DNA of 64,000 nt from Arthrobacter sp. B1I2 (GCF_030816485.1 NZ_JAUSYC010000002.1:186001-250000), one strand, 5' to 3'; positions 11,205 through 20,469 are shown, counted from the stretch's first letter. Notes: a model not told the origin generated them from the sequence alone. A program made the numbers and translations.

Positions 11205-11630
11205 ATGCAAGACTACGTTGAATCATTCGCAGTGAGCTATCCAGCAGCCGCCCGCGCTGTTTCCCTCGCCTTGGAAGAAGGGCAACGTCAGGGCGTCCTG
11301 GTCGCAGTGACCGTCGTTGATCCCACGATGGGCCTTGTCGCCTTCGGTCGAGCAGACGGTTCCATGCCCCACAGTGTCGAAACTTCCCGGCGCAAGGCGA
11401 ACACCGCGGCATCCTCCAGGAGGCCCAGCGGATGGATGCAAGGAGACTTTGCACTCACCCTTCCCATGGGCACGGACAACCTGCTCACAAATATCCGCGG
11501 TGGCTTTCCCATAACATTCGACGGGCGTCATCTGGGAGGTCTGGGCGTCGCCGGAGGAACCCCAGACCAGGACGCCGAGATCGGCCTCGCAGTCTTGAAA
11601 GCACTTCGCAGTGAGGTGCAAGCGGTCTAG
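11205..11630 (+). CDS. GlcG/HbpS-family protein (DUF336)
   Basis: 141 residues from ATG 11205 with AAGGAG seven bases upstream; a longer open frame from 11073 would overlap glcB and lacks an RBS. It resembles the GlcG/HbpS family (AVTVVDPTMGLVAFGR near residue 33, GGFPITFDGRHLGGLGVAG near residue 97). These are small proteins often encoded with glycolate or diol catabolism genes; some bind haem or act with redox sensors, but a general role is unsettled. It is the last gene of the putative operon 1725-11630. Confidence 0.85.
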   Translation: MQDYVESFAVSYPAAARAVSLALEEGQRQGVLVAVTVVDPTMGLVAFGRADGSMPHSVETSRRKANTAASSRRPSGWMQGDFALTLPMGTDNLLTNIRGGFPITFDGRHLGGLGVAGGTPDQDAEIGLAVLKALRSEVQAV

Positions 11631-11876
11631 TTCTCCTGATGCGGGGGGAGACGCTGACGCCAACCACTCCTTGGCTTCGGCGGACGGCTTTCGGCCAGAG
11701 GATCCAGACGAGCGTTAGAGCGGAGAAAACTCACTCCCACATCAGGGGAGGTAGTTGGTTGTGGCGCTCCTTCGAATGTCACACCTGACCACTGCCGTTT
11801 GGGGCCCTGACCCGGTCGATCACGGGTCCCGAAATTTGCTTTGAGTGGGCCCCTGCACCACCTTTGACGTTGCCCT

Positions 11877-12911
11877 CTAATTCCGCCGAGAAGGGCCCGT
11901 GGACTTTCGAATAATGAGGCCAGTGGCAAGATCAGACGGGACCTCCTCATCGATCCCCTTCAAGGTTGATACGAGGCGCCGGAAGGCATTCTCCCCTGCC
12001 TCTCCCAGTGGAGTCCGAATTGAGGTCAGGGACGGCGCAGTGAACTCCGAGACAAAAATATCATCGAAGCCGACGATGCTAAGCTCCTCTGGCACGGCGA
12101 TGCCGGCATCCTCACATGCTGTCAGCAAACCAATCGCCATCACATCATTGAAGGTAAGCACTGCCGTAACGCCGGAGGCCCGAACCCGTCTGAGCCCCTC
12201 CGCCCCACCTTCAAAAGTCGGGCTGCTTGGTCCGATCTCGACGACGCTCATCCCGCACTGCAGCGCTTCGTCCATAATGGTTTCCCATCGCCACTTACTC
12301 ATCCAGGATGTTGCTGGACCCGAAAGAAAAGCGACGGACCTGTGACCGTAGCTGACGAGATGGTTGATGGCAGCTTTGATGCCTGGGGTGATATCCGGGA
12401 CAACATGAGGAACCGATGCGATGGTCCGGTTGACCAGCACCACAGGTTTGCGTTCGGCGAACCGGAGAATATCTTCGTCCTTCAACCGCGCTCCAACCAG
12501 CACAAGACCGTCAACGAGGCTTAGAAGTCGTTCAACTGCCTGGGCCTCCAGACCCGGTACTTCCTGCGACTCTGCCAGGACGAGGGTATATCCCTCCGCC
12601 GAGGCAACTCTCCCGGCTCCCCGGACCAGATTAAAGTAGACCGGATTTGTGATGTCCGACAAAAGGAGTCCCAAGGTCCCTGTTCGTCCAGTCGGCAGTG
12701 CCCGAGCCAGCGGATTGATACGGAAATTCAATGCTGCAGCAGCATCGCGTATGCGCTTTGCTGTTGCCGCGCTGACCCGTTCGGGCCTGCTAAACACCCG
12801 GGATACAGTCGAAGGGCTGACACCGGCCTCCTTGGCGATGTCGTAGATAGTCACCGGGTGCTTTCGACTACCGGGCTGAAGGACTTCTACGCCCGTGTCC
12901 TCTTGGCTCAC
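11877..12911 (-). CDS. LacI-family transcriptional regulator
   Basis: 344 residues from GTG 12911, which has GAAGGGA upstream; an earlier TTG at 12956 is possible. The N-terminal HTH reads TIYDIAKEAGVSPSTVSRVF, with hinge NPLARALPTGRTG, and is followed by a periplasmic-binding-protein-like effector domain (GLLLSDITNPVYFNLVRGA to the C terminus). An operator copy (12967-12980) lies just upstream and an identical one lies at 1240, so it probably represses itself and the transporter/glycolate operon until a sugar-derived ligand binds. It is paralogous to, and the same length as, the divergent regulator at 13209. Confidence 0.93.
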   Translation of the reverse strand: MSQEDTGVEVLQPGSRKHPVTIYDIAKEAGVSPSTVSRVFSRPERVSAATAKRIRDAAAALNFRINPLARALPTGRTGTLGLLLSDITNPVYFNLVRGAGRVASAEGYTLVLAESQEVPGLEAQAVERLLSLVDGLVLVGARLKDEDILRFAERKPVVLVNRTIASVPHVVPDITPGIKAAINHLVSYGHRSVAFLSGPATSWMSKWRWETIMDEALQCGMSVVEIGPSSPTFEGGAEGLRRVRASGVTAVLTFNDVMAIGLLTACEDAGIAVPEELSIVGFDDIFVSEFTAPSLTSIRTPLGEAGENAFRRLVSTLKGIDEEVPSDLATGLIIRKSTGPSRRN

Positions 12912-12966
12912 TTCTTTCCCTTCGTCATCCCCTAGCCAGACTAAGGCCGTGGGCAAGAAAACATCG

Positions 12967-12980
12967 TTTCAACCGGTTGC
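12967..12980. promoter_or_regulatory. LacI-type operator TTTCAACCGGTTGC, second copy
   Basis: Identical 14 bases to those at 1240-1253. It lies 55 bases upstream of the GTG start at 12911, in the 297-base divergent promoter region of the two LacI genes. A degenerate partner, ATACCGGTTGCC, is at 13105-13116 near the other regulator. Confidence 0.7.
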
Positions 12981-13208
12981 AATATCTCAAAATTACAGCT
13001 TGCCCGCGCGTGGGGCGTCATTGCCATAACAGACACCAACCCAAGTTTGCTTTCCGAGCTGTCAGCGAGCGGACCCGGATTGCCCCGGGAACCCGGCTGG
13101 TCTGATACCGGTTGCCGCCATTCCTGACTCGACGTGGCCGTGGGCAGCTTCTCTTGTGGAATCATGAGGGTATGTTCTACGCCCACCACCCTCGGGATAC
13201 GTGAAGCC

Positions 13209-14243
13209 ATGTCCCCGGAGCAAGAGCCTGCCTCCACCACAGCTGCCAGACCAGCTGCGACAATTTACGACATTGCCCGCACGACGGGGTTCAGCCCTTC
13301 CACAGTCTCCCGCGCCCTTCACAAACCCGGCCGTGTGGGGCCAACGACAGAAAAGGCCGTCCGCGCTGCAGCCGAATCCCTGGGCTATCAAATCAACCCT
13401 ATGGCTCGTTTTGTCACGACCGGCCGAACCGGGACGGTTGCTCTCGTATTGTCCGACATCACCAATCCTGTGTTCTTTGACCTGGTGCGAGGAGCGGAAC
13501 GGACAACTGCCCTAGAAGGGCAAACGCTGGTCGTGGCTGAGACGCAAGGATCAAGCGTTATTGAGCAGGAAACAGTTGACAGATTACTGCCCACAGTCGA
13601 TGGCATCATCCTCGCGTCCTCCAGGTTGGATAAGGATCAAATTCGTAACCTGAGTGAACAGAAGAACATAGTCCTCGTAAATCGAAATGTGGACGCCGTA
13701 CCCTGTGTCCTACCACAACTGCAGCCCGGAATTCGCGAAGCTGTGAATCACCTCGCCGGACTCGGTCATACATCCTTGGCCTTTCTCCCGGGACCCACCG
13801 CCATTTGGATGAGTCGCCAGCGGTTAAAACTGCTACAGGAGGAAGTAGCCCGGGTCGGAATGTCCCTCGTGGCCACAAGCCCTGCAGAACCAACCATGGA
13901 AGGCGGCCGCAAAGCACTCGCTGAAGTCCTGGATACGGGCGCAACTGCAGTCATCGCCTACACCGACCTCATGGCGATCGGTCTCCTACTTGCCTGCAAA
14001 GACGAGAAGATTCCCGTCCCCGGCAAGCTAAGCATCATAGGCTTCGATGACGTTTTTGGTTCACGCTTCACATCGCCACCTCTCACCACGATACGCACAC
14101 CCCTCGCCCTGATGGGTGAAGAAGCAGTTCGGCGATTGACCGCGGAAAATTCTGAAGAGATCACGCTCCCCAGCGGAATGCTCCAAACCGAGTTCGTACT
14201 TCGCAAATCTAGCGGTCCATCTCCTCAAGCAGCCCAGAGCTGA
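13209..14243 (+). CDS. LacI-family transcriptional regulator, divergent paralogue
   Basis: 344 residues from ATG 13209. This start is chosen because the protein then aligns end to end with the neighbour read the other way; ATGs at 13164 and further upstream are in frame but no start has a strong RBS. The HTH is TIYDIARTTGFSPSTVSRAL, with hinge NPMARFVTTGRTG and effector domain from ALVLSDITNPVFFDLVRGA. The recognition helices SPSTVSR are the same in both paralogues, so they may share operators, while the ligand domains have diverged. Nothing downstream reads from it. Confidence 0.92.
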   Translation: MSPEQEPASTTAARPAATIYDIARTTGFSPSTVSRALHKPGRVGPTTEKAVRAAAESLGYQINPMARFVTTGRTGTVALVLSDITNPVFFDLVRGAERTTALEGQTLVVAETQGSSVIEQETVDRLLPTVDGIILASSRLDKDQIRNLSEQKNIVLVNRNVDAVPCVLPQLQPGIREAVNHLAGLGHTSLAFLPGPTAIWMSRQRLKLLQEEVARVGMSLVATSPAEPTMEGGRKALAEVLDTGATAVIAYTDLMAIGLLLACKDEKIPVPGKLSIIGFDDVFGSRFTSPPLTTIRTPLALMGEEAVRRLTAENSEEITLPSGMLQTEFVLRKSSGPSPQAAQS

Positions 14244-14366
14244 AGGCACCAAAACTCCCCTATTCATGTCTCAGTCGTGCACCATGCTGGACCAGAACGT
14301 AAAAGCGCCAACTTGAAGGCCAAGAACTGGACGGGTCTTCGCCGACATGGGCCCCGGGGAATCATG

Positions 14367-14834
14367 TCAAGATGCCCGCCTGGGCTGACTCGTGGAATCA
14401 TTTGATTTTGCCCGGATAGTTGGCTGGGCTTTCGGACCTTGTTTGGCTGTCGTCACGGCCAGGAGCTCCGCACACAGGGCCTGAACCTGGCGCTGGATGG
14501 CGGCCGGATTCAGGGGTTAGTTTTCCTGTTTCAGCCGGGGCCTTTACTCCCGGGCTACGGTGCCGGTGTCGGCCAGCACGCGTTGGAACGGGGTCGCGGG
14601 CCGGTCGTAAGTCTTGCTGATCTTCGCCCCGGTCCGGACTTTCGCAACGAGTTTCTGCTGCGCCCCGAAGTGGTTCGTCAGCAGCCACTGTAGTGCCCAG
14701 CTCCGGTTCAGCAGCTCCAACTCGCCAGCGGTGTCATAACGGTGGTAGCCGACGGTCTGGCGGACGATGTGCCAGTTCTTCTGCTCCACGTGGGCCCCGT
14801 CGTTCTTGTAAGTTTCCCCGGAACTCGTCGACAC
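14367..14834 (-). pseudogene. Transposase C-terminal remnant (DDE integrase-type, IS481/ISNCY-like)
   Basis: Reading leftwards from 14834, the frame gives YKNDGAHVEQKNW, VGYHRYD, LVAKVRTGAKISKTYD and TPFQRVLA, the end of a DDE integrase-core transposase. The same frame then meets two TAA stops (14544-14546 and about 30 bases further) but continues with recognisable transposase tail LNPAAIQRQVQALCAELLA to a stop at 14367. The N-terminal half is missing. It is therefore a dead fragment, abutting the TetR gene. Confidence 0.8.
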
Positions 14835-14892
14835 CCTTGTGAAGGAAGCGAACGACGGCCTGATCAGTGACAGCTTGCTCCAGCCCGTTTAG
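14812..14892 (+). pseudogene. Short coding scrap resembling the N-terminal module of the SDR at 17126
   Basis: On the plus strand the frame SPELVDTLVKEANDGLI ends at TAG 14890. It closely matches FPQKLVDTLVKQANGGVI in residues about 56-74 of the SDR protein, and the DNA is visibly similar too. It partly overlaps the transposase remnant on the other strand, so the boundary is uncertain. Probably the tail of a lost gene carrying the same module. Confidence 0.35.
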
Positions 14893-15476
14893 CGCTTTTC
14901 ATGGTCCTGGCAGGCCGTTTCAAGCCGCTCGAAGATGTCGTTGACGATCGTGCGGAAGTCAGCGTCTTCCCGGGGCGTCCATTCCTCCCAGGCGATATCG
15001 ACGGCGGCGAGGCCGGCAGTGGCCAGCACGCGGGCCGAAAGGTCATCGTCCATGTGTTTAGAAAGGGCGGCGGAAAGGGCGTCCGTATTCGCTGCCCGTC
15101 GCTCCCGAAGCCGCGATTTCAGAGCGGGTTCACTGGCAATCAGCCGGAGCCTAGCGCGTAGGCTTTCAGGCTCTTGAGTGGCAGCCTGCACGACAGGTTC
15201 GATCGCGGCGCGTAGGAGTCCCCAACCGCTGGAACGCTGCCCCGCCGGCATCGCCTCGATGCCTGCCAGATAGTCAATCTTGGCGCTTTCGACCGATGCG
15301 ACAACCACATCTTCCTTGCTGCCGAAGTAACGGAAGAACGTAGCACGCGAGATCCCTACCGCCCGGGCGGCATCATCGACCGTCACTGCCGCATACCCGC
15401 GTTCGATGAACACCGCGAGTATGGCCGTCGCCAGTTCCGCCTTGACCAGCTCGCGGGTTCTCTCCCGTATTCCCAT
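14889..15476 (-). CDS. TetR-family transcriptional regulator
   Basis: 195 residues from ATG 15476 with AGGAC upstream; the open frame extends to 15515, but that would run into the divergent promoter. The HTH is TVDDAARAVGISRATFFRYFGSKEDVV at about residues 34-60, followed by a helical ligand domain. It is divergent from the MFS gene at 15561, with 84 bases between them holding the inverted repeat TGCG-AGA-CGCA. The usual role would be repression of the exporter and the following SDR/monooxygenase genes, relieved by their substrate. Confidence 0.92.
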   Translation of the reverse strand: MGIRERTRELVKAELATAILAVFIERGYAAVTVDDAARAVGISRATFFRYFGSKEDVVVASVESAKIDYLAGIEAMPAGQRSSGWGLLRAAIEPVVQAATQEPESLRARLRLIASEPALKSRLRERRAANTDALSAALSKHMDDDLSARVLATAGLAAVDIAWEEWTPREDADFRTIVNDIFERLETACQDHEKR

Positions 15477-15495
15477 CTTCACGGTCCTAGTATAA

Positions 15496-15506
15496 AGTGC
15501 GAGACG
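15496..15506. promoter_or_regulatory. Possible TetR operator
   Basis: TGCG-AGA-CGCA inverted repeat in the divergent promoter between tetR and the MFS gene, inside an AT-richer stretch with promoter-like TATAAAG. The arms are only four bases, so this rests mainly on position. Confidence 0.4.
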
Positions 15507-15560
15507 CAGTATCACTAAAGAGTCTACATCTCAGTTTCTTTCGTCACCTTAGGGATCCCC

Positions 15561-17018
15561 ATGGCCACAGCTACTATCGAACCGCCTGCCGCCCGTACAT
15601 CTGCCCGTCCGAACCTTGTCATTGCTGTGCTGGCGTTCGCGGGCATGAGTGCTTCGTTCATGCAGACCATCCTTATTCCTATCCAGGCGAAGCTTCCCGA
15701 ACTGCTGAATGCCGGCCGGGATGACACTGCCTGGGTCATCACGGTCACGCTTCTGGTGTCCGCGATCTGCACCCCTGTGTCCGGAAAACTCGGCGACATG
15801 TACGGCAAACGGCTTGTCGCCGTCGTGCTGCTCTCCCTGCTCATCACGGGATCCGTCATCTCCGCGCTCTCCCCCACGGTCGTACCGCTGATTATCGGCC
15901 GCGGCCTGCAGGGCACTGGGATGGGTGTGGTCCCGCTTGGCATCGCGATCCTCCGGGACACCCTGCCCAGGGAGCGCCTTGGTTCGGCGATCGCCCTGGT
16001 GAGCGCAACTCTCGGGGTTGGCGGAGCGCTTGGACTACCGATCAGTGCCCTGGTCACCGAAAACTTTGACTGGCACGTCCTCTTCTGGGTCGCAGCGGGC
16101 CTGGGAGCTGTTGCCCTGACCGCCTACCTGCTTGTCGTTCCTGCAGGCAACGGTAGCCTTCATGGCCGTTTTGATTTCTTCGGCGCGATCGGACTCGCCA
16201 TTGGCCTGGCCGGGTTGCTGCTGGCCGTGTCACAAGGCAACGAATGGGGGTGGACCAGCATACCGACCCTCACGTGGCTCGGTGTAGGCGTTATCGGGCT
16301 TATCGCGTGGGGCTGGTACGAGCTGCACCAAAGCAACCCCCTTGTTGATTTGCGGGTTAGTGCCCGAGGGGCAGTCTTGATGACCAATCTCGCCTCGATC
16401 GCCATGGGCTTCGCCCTTTTCTCCTCCAGCATTGTCTTTCCGCAACTTCTCCAGATGCCGGAAGGGGCCGGCGGACTTGGTCTTACTCTGCTTAACGCTA
16501 GTTTGATCCTCATGCCGTCCGGCCTTGCCATGCTCGCGATGTCGCCCGTTGCCGGGCGGATTGAGCGTCAGGTCGGACCAAAACCGCTGCTGGTCGCCGG
16601 GGCCGTCATCATCTCGGCCGCTTATCTCGCGGCCGTCCTGCTTGACCTGAACATGTGGCTGGTCCTCGTTATCAACGCGGTCATCGGTGTCGGCATCGGG
16701 CTTGGCTACGCGGCGATGCCCACCCTCATCATTCAGGCGGTTCCACTTAATGAGACAGGCGCTGCGAACGGCCTTAACACCCTGATGCGCGCGCTCGGGA
16801 CCAGTATCGCGGCAGCAGTAATCGCTGCCGTCCTGGCGAACTCCGCAAACAAAACGGCAACGGGTTCGGTTCCCTCCGAATCGGGTTTCGAACTTGCCTT
16901 GCTCTTTGGACTTGGGGCGGCCCTCCTGTGTGCCATCTTGGCCGGCCTCATCCCCAAACCAAAACCCGCTGTCGCCGAGGAACCCGCACTTCCAGAAGGC
17001 GTCCTCCCGCCTTCGTAA
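15561..17018 (+). CDS. MFS transporter, DHA2 (EmrB/QacA-like) family
   Basis: 485 residues, almost wholly hydrophobic, with 13-14 membrane segments expected. The MFS motif A region LGDMYGKRLVAV is near residue 75, and the long GRGLQGTGMGVVPLGIAIL and SATLGVGGALGLPIS stretches match drug:H+ antiporter motif C. It is likely to export, or possibly import, a hydrophobic compound handled by the downstream SDR and Baeyer-Villiger enzyme. The divergent TetR gene fits control of an exporter. A GC hairpin (17053-17070) follows the stop. Confidence 0.9.
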   Translation: MATATIEPPAARTSARPNLVIAVLAFAGMSASFMQTILIPIQAKLPELLNAGRDDTAWVITVTLLVSAICTPVSGKLGDMYGKRLVAVVLLSLLITGSVISALSPTVVPLIIGRGLQGTGMGVVPLGIAILRDTLPRERLGSAIALVSATLGVGGALGLPISALVTENFDWHVLFWVAAGLGAVALTAYLLVVPAGNGSLHGRFDFFGAIGLAIGLAGLLLAVSQGNEWGWTSIPTLTWLGVGVIGLIAWGWYELHQSNPLVDLRVSARGAVLMTNLASIAMGFALFSSSIVFPQLLQMPEGAGGLGLTLLNASLILMPSGLAMLAMSPVAGRIERQVGPKPLLVAGAVIISAAYLAAVLLDLNMWLVLVINAVIGVGIGLGYAAMPTLIIQAVPLNETGAANGLNTLMRALGTSIAAAVIAAVLANSANKTATGSVPSESGFELALLFGLGAALLCAILAGLIPKPKPAVAEEPALPEGVLPPS

Positions 17019-17125
17019 CTACGGCAAATGAAGTAGACGAAATCTCCAACCCCTGCCGGACGACCGGCAGCACGGAAACGGCAAAGCTGAATATAAGCCA
17101 CCAACCAACAAAGGAGTTACGCACC

Positions 17126-18130
17126 ATGGGCACAACACCCCTCACTTCCAAAAACACCGTTCAGGAATGGCTGGATGACATCGTCGGCGGGCCCATCCTC
17201 CGCGGCGTTCTCGCCCATGGAGGACAGACTGAAGAAGACCTGCGCCCTGCCCGCCAACTCAGTCTCCGCGCCCTGGTCGAGCTCGGGCAGGGACGGTTTC
17301 CCCAGAAGCTGGTGGACACCCTCGTGAAGCAGGCCAATGGCGGTGTGATACCCGCCGAGGAAACCGATGAGTCCGTCGCGCCGGCAGCGAACGCCCGCTT
17401 TACGGGGAAAACCGTGATCGTCACCGGTGCCGGCTCCGGCATCGGCCGCGCAACGGCCCGTCGAATCCTCAGTGAAGGCGGCCGCGTCATCGCCGTGGAC
17501 CTCGCTGCCGACCGGCTCGACGACCTCACCACCAGTTCTGTAGACGGGACAGTTGTCGCCGTCCCAGCAGACATTACCTCCGCTGAAGGACGGGAGGCCA
17601 TCCTCGCCGCCGTGGACGGGACCGTACACGGCCTGGCCAATGTCGCCGGAATCATGGACGGCATGATGCCGCTGCACGAAACAGAGGATGAACTCTGGCG
17701 GCGGGTCTTCTCTGTCAATGTTGACGGCACCTTCGCCCTCAGCCGCGCAGTGCTCCCTGCCATGCTCGCCCAAGGCCGCGGCTCCATCGTCAACGTCGCC
17801 TCTGAAGCGTCCCTCCGGGGCAACGCCGCAGGCACCGCATACACCGCGTCAAAGCACGCCGTCGTCGGCATCACCAAGAGCTCCGCCTTCCTTTACGGGC
17901 CTTCCGGCATCCGCACGAACGCCGTCGCCCCCGGCCCCACCGCCACCGGGATCGAGGGCACGATGTCCTCGCCCTTCGCCCGCGACCGCCTCAGCCCCTT
18001 CATGGCCCTCATCCCGCCCGTCGTCGACGCCGACCAGATGGCCGCCTCGATCACCTGGCTGCTCAGTGACGACTCCACGAACGTCAACGGCATCGTCCTC
18101 GCCTCCGACGGCGGTTGGTCCGTCCAGTAG
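17126..18130 (+). CDS. Short-chain dehydrogenase/reductase with extra N-terminal helical module
   Basis: 334 residues from ATG 17126 with AAGGAG at 17111. Residues about 90-334 are a classical SDR: TGAGSGIG nucleotide loop, NVASEAS catalytic Ser, YTASK catalytic Tyr/Lys, and C-terminal ASDGG. The first 90 residues (EWLDDIVGGPILRGVL, LSLRALVELGQG, KLVDTLVKQANGG) are not part of the SDR fold and look helical. An alcohol-to-ketone step ahead of the Baeyer-Villiger monooxygenase would be the natural pathway order: alcohol, ketone, ester or lactone. Confidence 0.88.
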   Translation: MGTTPLTSKNTVQEWLDDIVGGPILRGVLAHGGQTEEDLRPARQLSLRALVELGQGRFPQKLVDTLVKQANGGVIPAEETDESVAPAANARFTGKTVIVTGAGSGIGRATARRILSEGGRVIAVDLAADRLDDLTTSSVDGTVVAVPADITSAEGREAILAAVDGTVHGLANVAGIMDGMMPLHETEDELWRRVFSVNVDGTFALSRAVLPAMLAQGRGSIVNVASEASLRGNAAGTAYTASKHAVVGITKSSAFLYGPSGIRTNAVAPGPTATGIEGTMSSPFARDRLSPFMALIPPVVDADQMAASITWLLSDDSTNVNGIVLASDGGWSVQ

Positions 18131-18196
18131 CCGACCATCCGTTCCGCACCACGGCACCCACCTTCCGACCCCTTACCTGCACAGGAACAGACCACT

Positions 18197-20053
18197 ATGA
18201 CCTCACATAGCCAGCCAACCTCATCCAGGCGCTCTGAGAAGGACCTGGACATCGAAGCCCTGCGCGCAAAGTACCGCCACGAGCGCGACCGCCGCATCCG
18301 TCCGGATGGCACACGACAGTACCGGCGTACCGCAGGCGAGTTCGGCTACTACGCCAAGGACCCCTACACGCCGCGGACCGAGCGGGAGCCCAAAGCCGAC
18401 CGGGTCGAAGTCTTGGTCATCGGCGCCGGCTTCGGCGGCCTGCTGACCGCATCCCGCCTCCGCGAACAAGGCCTGGACTCGGTCCGGTTGATGGACGAAG
18501 CGGGTGACGTCGGGGGGACCTGGTACTGGAACCGCTACCCCGGTATTCACTGCGACATCGAATCCTACGTCTACTTGCCGCTGCTTGAAGAGGTCGGTTA
18601 CGTCCCGAAGTGGCGTTACGCACCCGGCGAGGAAATCCGCCAGCACGCCATCGCCATTGCCAAGCGTTTCGACCTCTACCAGGACGCACTCTTCCAGACC
18701 CGCGCCACGCGGCTGGACTGGGATGAGGAAGCGAACGAGTGGGTTGTGGAAACCGACCGTGCGGACCGCTTCCGAGCCCGGTTCGTGGTGACCTCCTCCG
18801 GGACGCTGACCCAAGCGAAACTTCCCGGCATCCCCGGCATCGAAACCTTCCGGGGCCACACCTTCCACACCAGCCGCTGGGACTACAACTACACCGGCGG
18901 AACCCCCGACGGCGACCTCACCGGACTCGCCGACAAACGAGTCGCCGTCGTCGGGACCGGGGCCACAGGCCTGCAGGTAGTCCCCCACGTGGGCGCCGAC
19001 GCACAGGAACTCATCGTCTTCCAGCGCACACCCTCCACCGTCGACGTTCGGGACAACCTTCCCACCGATCCGGAATGGGCCGCGAGCCTGAAGCCCGGGT
19101 GGCAGCGTGAACGGATGGAGAACTTCCTCGCCGTCCTCGCCGGCGAACCTGTCACTGAAAGCCTGGTCCAAGACGGCTGGACCGCCACCACCAACCTGCA
19201 GCGGAAAATACTCTCCGGCGCCGTGGACACCACGCTCCCGCCCGAGGAACGGGAACGGCTTGACGAGATCGACGACTTCCTAACGATGAACCGCCTACGC
19301 GCCCGGGTTGACGAGATCGTTGAGGATTCCGCAACGGCGGAAGCGCTCAAGCCCTGGTACCGCTACATGTGCAAACGCCCCGGTTTCAGCGACACCTACC
19401 TGCAAACCTTCAACCGACCCAAAGTCACGCTCGTCGACACCGCGGACACCGGCGGCATCACCCGGATGACCGAGACGTCTATCGTCGTTGGCGACACCGA
19501 ATACGAGGTGGACTGCGTCATCTTCGCCACCGGATTCGAGGTCGGCATCTCCGGGGTCATGTCCGGCACCCTGCCGGTCACCGGCCGAGACGGACGAACT
19601 TTGCGCGAAGCCTGGTCCCGTGGCCCGCGCACACTGCACGGTTTCTCCTCCCACGGCTTCCCCAACCTGTTCCACCTCAGCGGCATCCAGAACGCAAACT
19701 CGGTCAACTTTGCGCACATCCTCCTCGAACAGGCAGAACACATCGCAGCCGTGATCGGACGCGGCCGGGCCGTCGGGGCACGCTTCATCGAAGCTACCGC
19801 CGAAGCCGAGGAAACCTGGGTGCGTACCGTCCACGAAACCGCCATCGACAACCGGGCCTTCCAGGCCGAATGCACCCCCGGCTACTACAACGGCGAAGGA
19901 ACCCGCTCCATCGCCGGCGCCTCCTACAGTCCCGGCCCCGTCGCCTTCCACCGCCTCCTCAAGGAATGGCGTCAAGGCGACATGGCTGACCTCCTGACCC
20001 TAGGACTGGATGAGGACCTGCTGCTCAGCAAAACGGCTGGTGCATCGCGATGA
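18197..20053 (+). CDS. Baeyer-Villiger-type flavin monooxygenase (NAD(P)H-dependent)
   Basis: 618 residues, long for the class because of a roughly 70-residue N-terminal extension. FAD loop GAGFGGL is near residue 77, the type I BVMO fingerprint appears as [12 protein letters not shown] (FxGxxxHxxxWD), and the second Rossmann loop is [21 protein letters not shown] also matches cyclohexanone/steroid monooxygenases. It would insert oxygen next to a ketone to give an ester or lactone. It follows the SDR gene. No esterase or lactonase survives downstream; the next gene is a chimera that may have replaced one. Confidence 0.92.
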   Translation: MTSHSQPTSSRRSEKDLDIEALRAKYRHERDRRIRPDGTRQYRRTAGEFGYYAKDPYTPRTEREPKADRVEVLVIGAGFGGLLTASRLREQGLDSVRLMDEAGDVGGTWYWNRYPGIHCDIESYVYLPLLEEVGYVPKWRYAPGEEIRQHAIAIAKRFDLYQDALFQTRATRLDWDEEANEWVVETDRADRFRARFVVTSSGTLTQAKLPGIPGIETFRGHTFHTSRWDYNYTGGTPDGDLTGLADKRVAVVGTGATGLQVVPHVGADAQELIVFQRTPSTVDVRDNLPTDPEWAASLKPGWQRERMENFLAVLAGEPVTESLVQDGWTATTNLQRKILSGAVDTTLPPEERERLDEIDDFLTMNRLRARVDEIVEDSATAEALKPWYRYMCKRPGFSDTYLQTFNRPKVTLVDTADTGGITRMTETSIVVGDTEYEVDCVIFATGFEVGISGVMSGTLPVTGRDGRTLREAWSRGPRTLHGFSSHGFPNLFHLSGIQNANSVNFAHILLEQAEHIAAVIGRGRAVGARFIEATAEAEETWVRTVHETAIDNRAFQAECTPGYYNGEGTRSIAGASYSPGPVAFHRLLKEWRQGDMADLLTLGLDEDLLLSKTAGASR

Positions 20054-20469
20054 GCCGTTTCTCGCCTAAACCACGCGTTTTGGCCCTGGCGGCTGCCTTT
20101 CTCCTGAGCGTTACGCTCGCCGGCTGCGGCACAACTCACCCACCAACGGAAGCGGCGTCAAGCAAGGACAAGACCTTAGTTCAGGAAGCCGAACGCGTTA
20201 TGCAGGTGTTGAAGCACAACGAGAGGGCGATCTCTGGATTCTCACGCCTGGTTCAGCGCTGGCAGGAAGCGGGGCTGGCCCGCCCCGACGTCCATCCACG
20301 GTCCGTAGGGCGCCAATTGCTCGCGGTATGGAGCGGCTTGCAGGGGCAGTGGCTCGTGGACCCGTCCTTCAACCTCGTTAATGAGGTTTCGGAAGCCTTC
20401 CGCCGCTTGAGTGGTCAACGCAGCATGGAGGCCAAGCCGAGGCTCGACGAGTTGATCTCCCAATTTTGA
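20050..20469 (+). CDS. Chimeric lipoprotein: signal peptide joined to a TetR C-terminal domain
   Basis: 139 residues; the ATG overlaps the monooxygenase stop (ATGA). Residues 1-25 are a lipoprotein signal with lipobox LAGC and a Thr/Ser/Pro-rich linker. From about residue 45 the protein is not a secreted domain: GLARPDVHPRSVGRQLLAVW and GLQGQWLVDPSFNLV are typical of the C-terminal ligand domain of TetR regulators, with no HTH present. The most likely origin is a deletion joining the front of a secreted protein, perhaps the expected esterase, to the back of a regulator gene. Probably not functional, although the frame is open. Confidence 0.7.
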   Translation: MSRFSPKPRVLALAAAFLLSVTLAGCGTTHPPTEAASSKDKTLVQEAERVMQVLKHNERAISGFSRLVQRWQEAGLARPDVHPRSVGRQLLAVWSGLQGQWLVDPSFNLVNEVSEAFRRLSGQRSMEAKPRLDELISQF

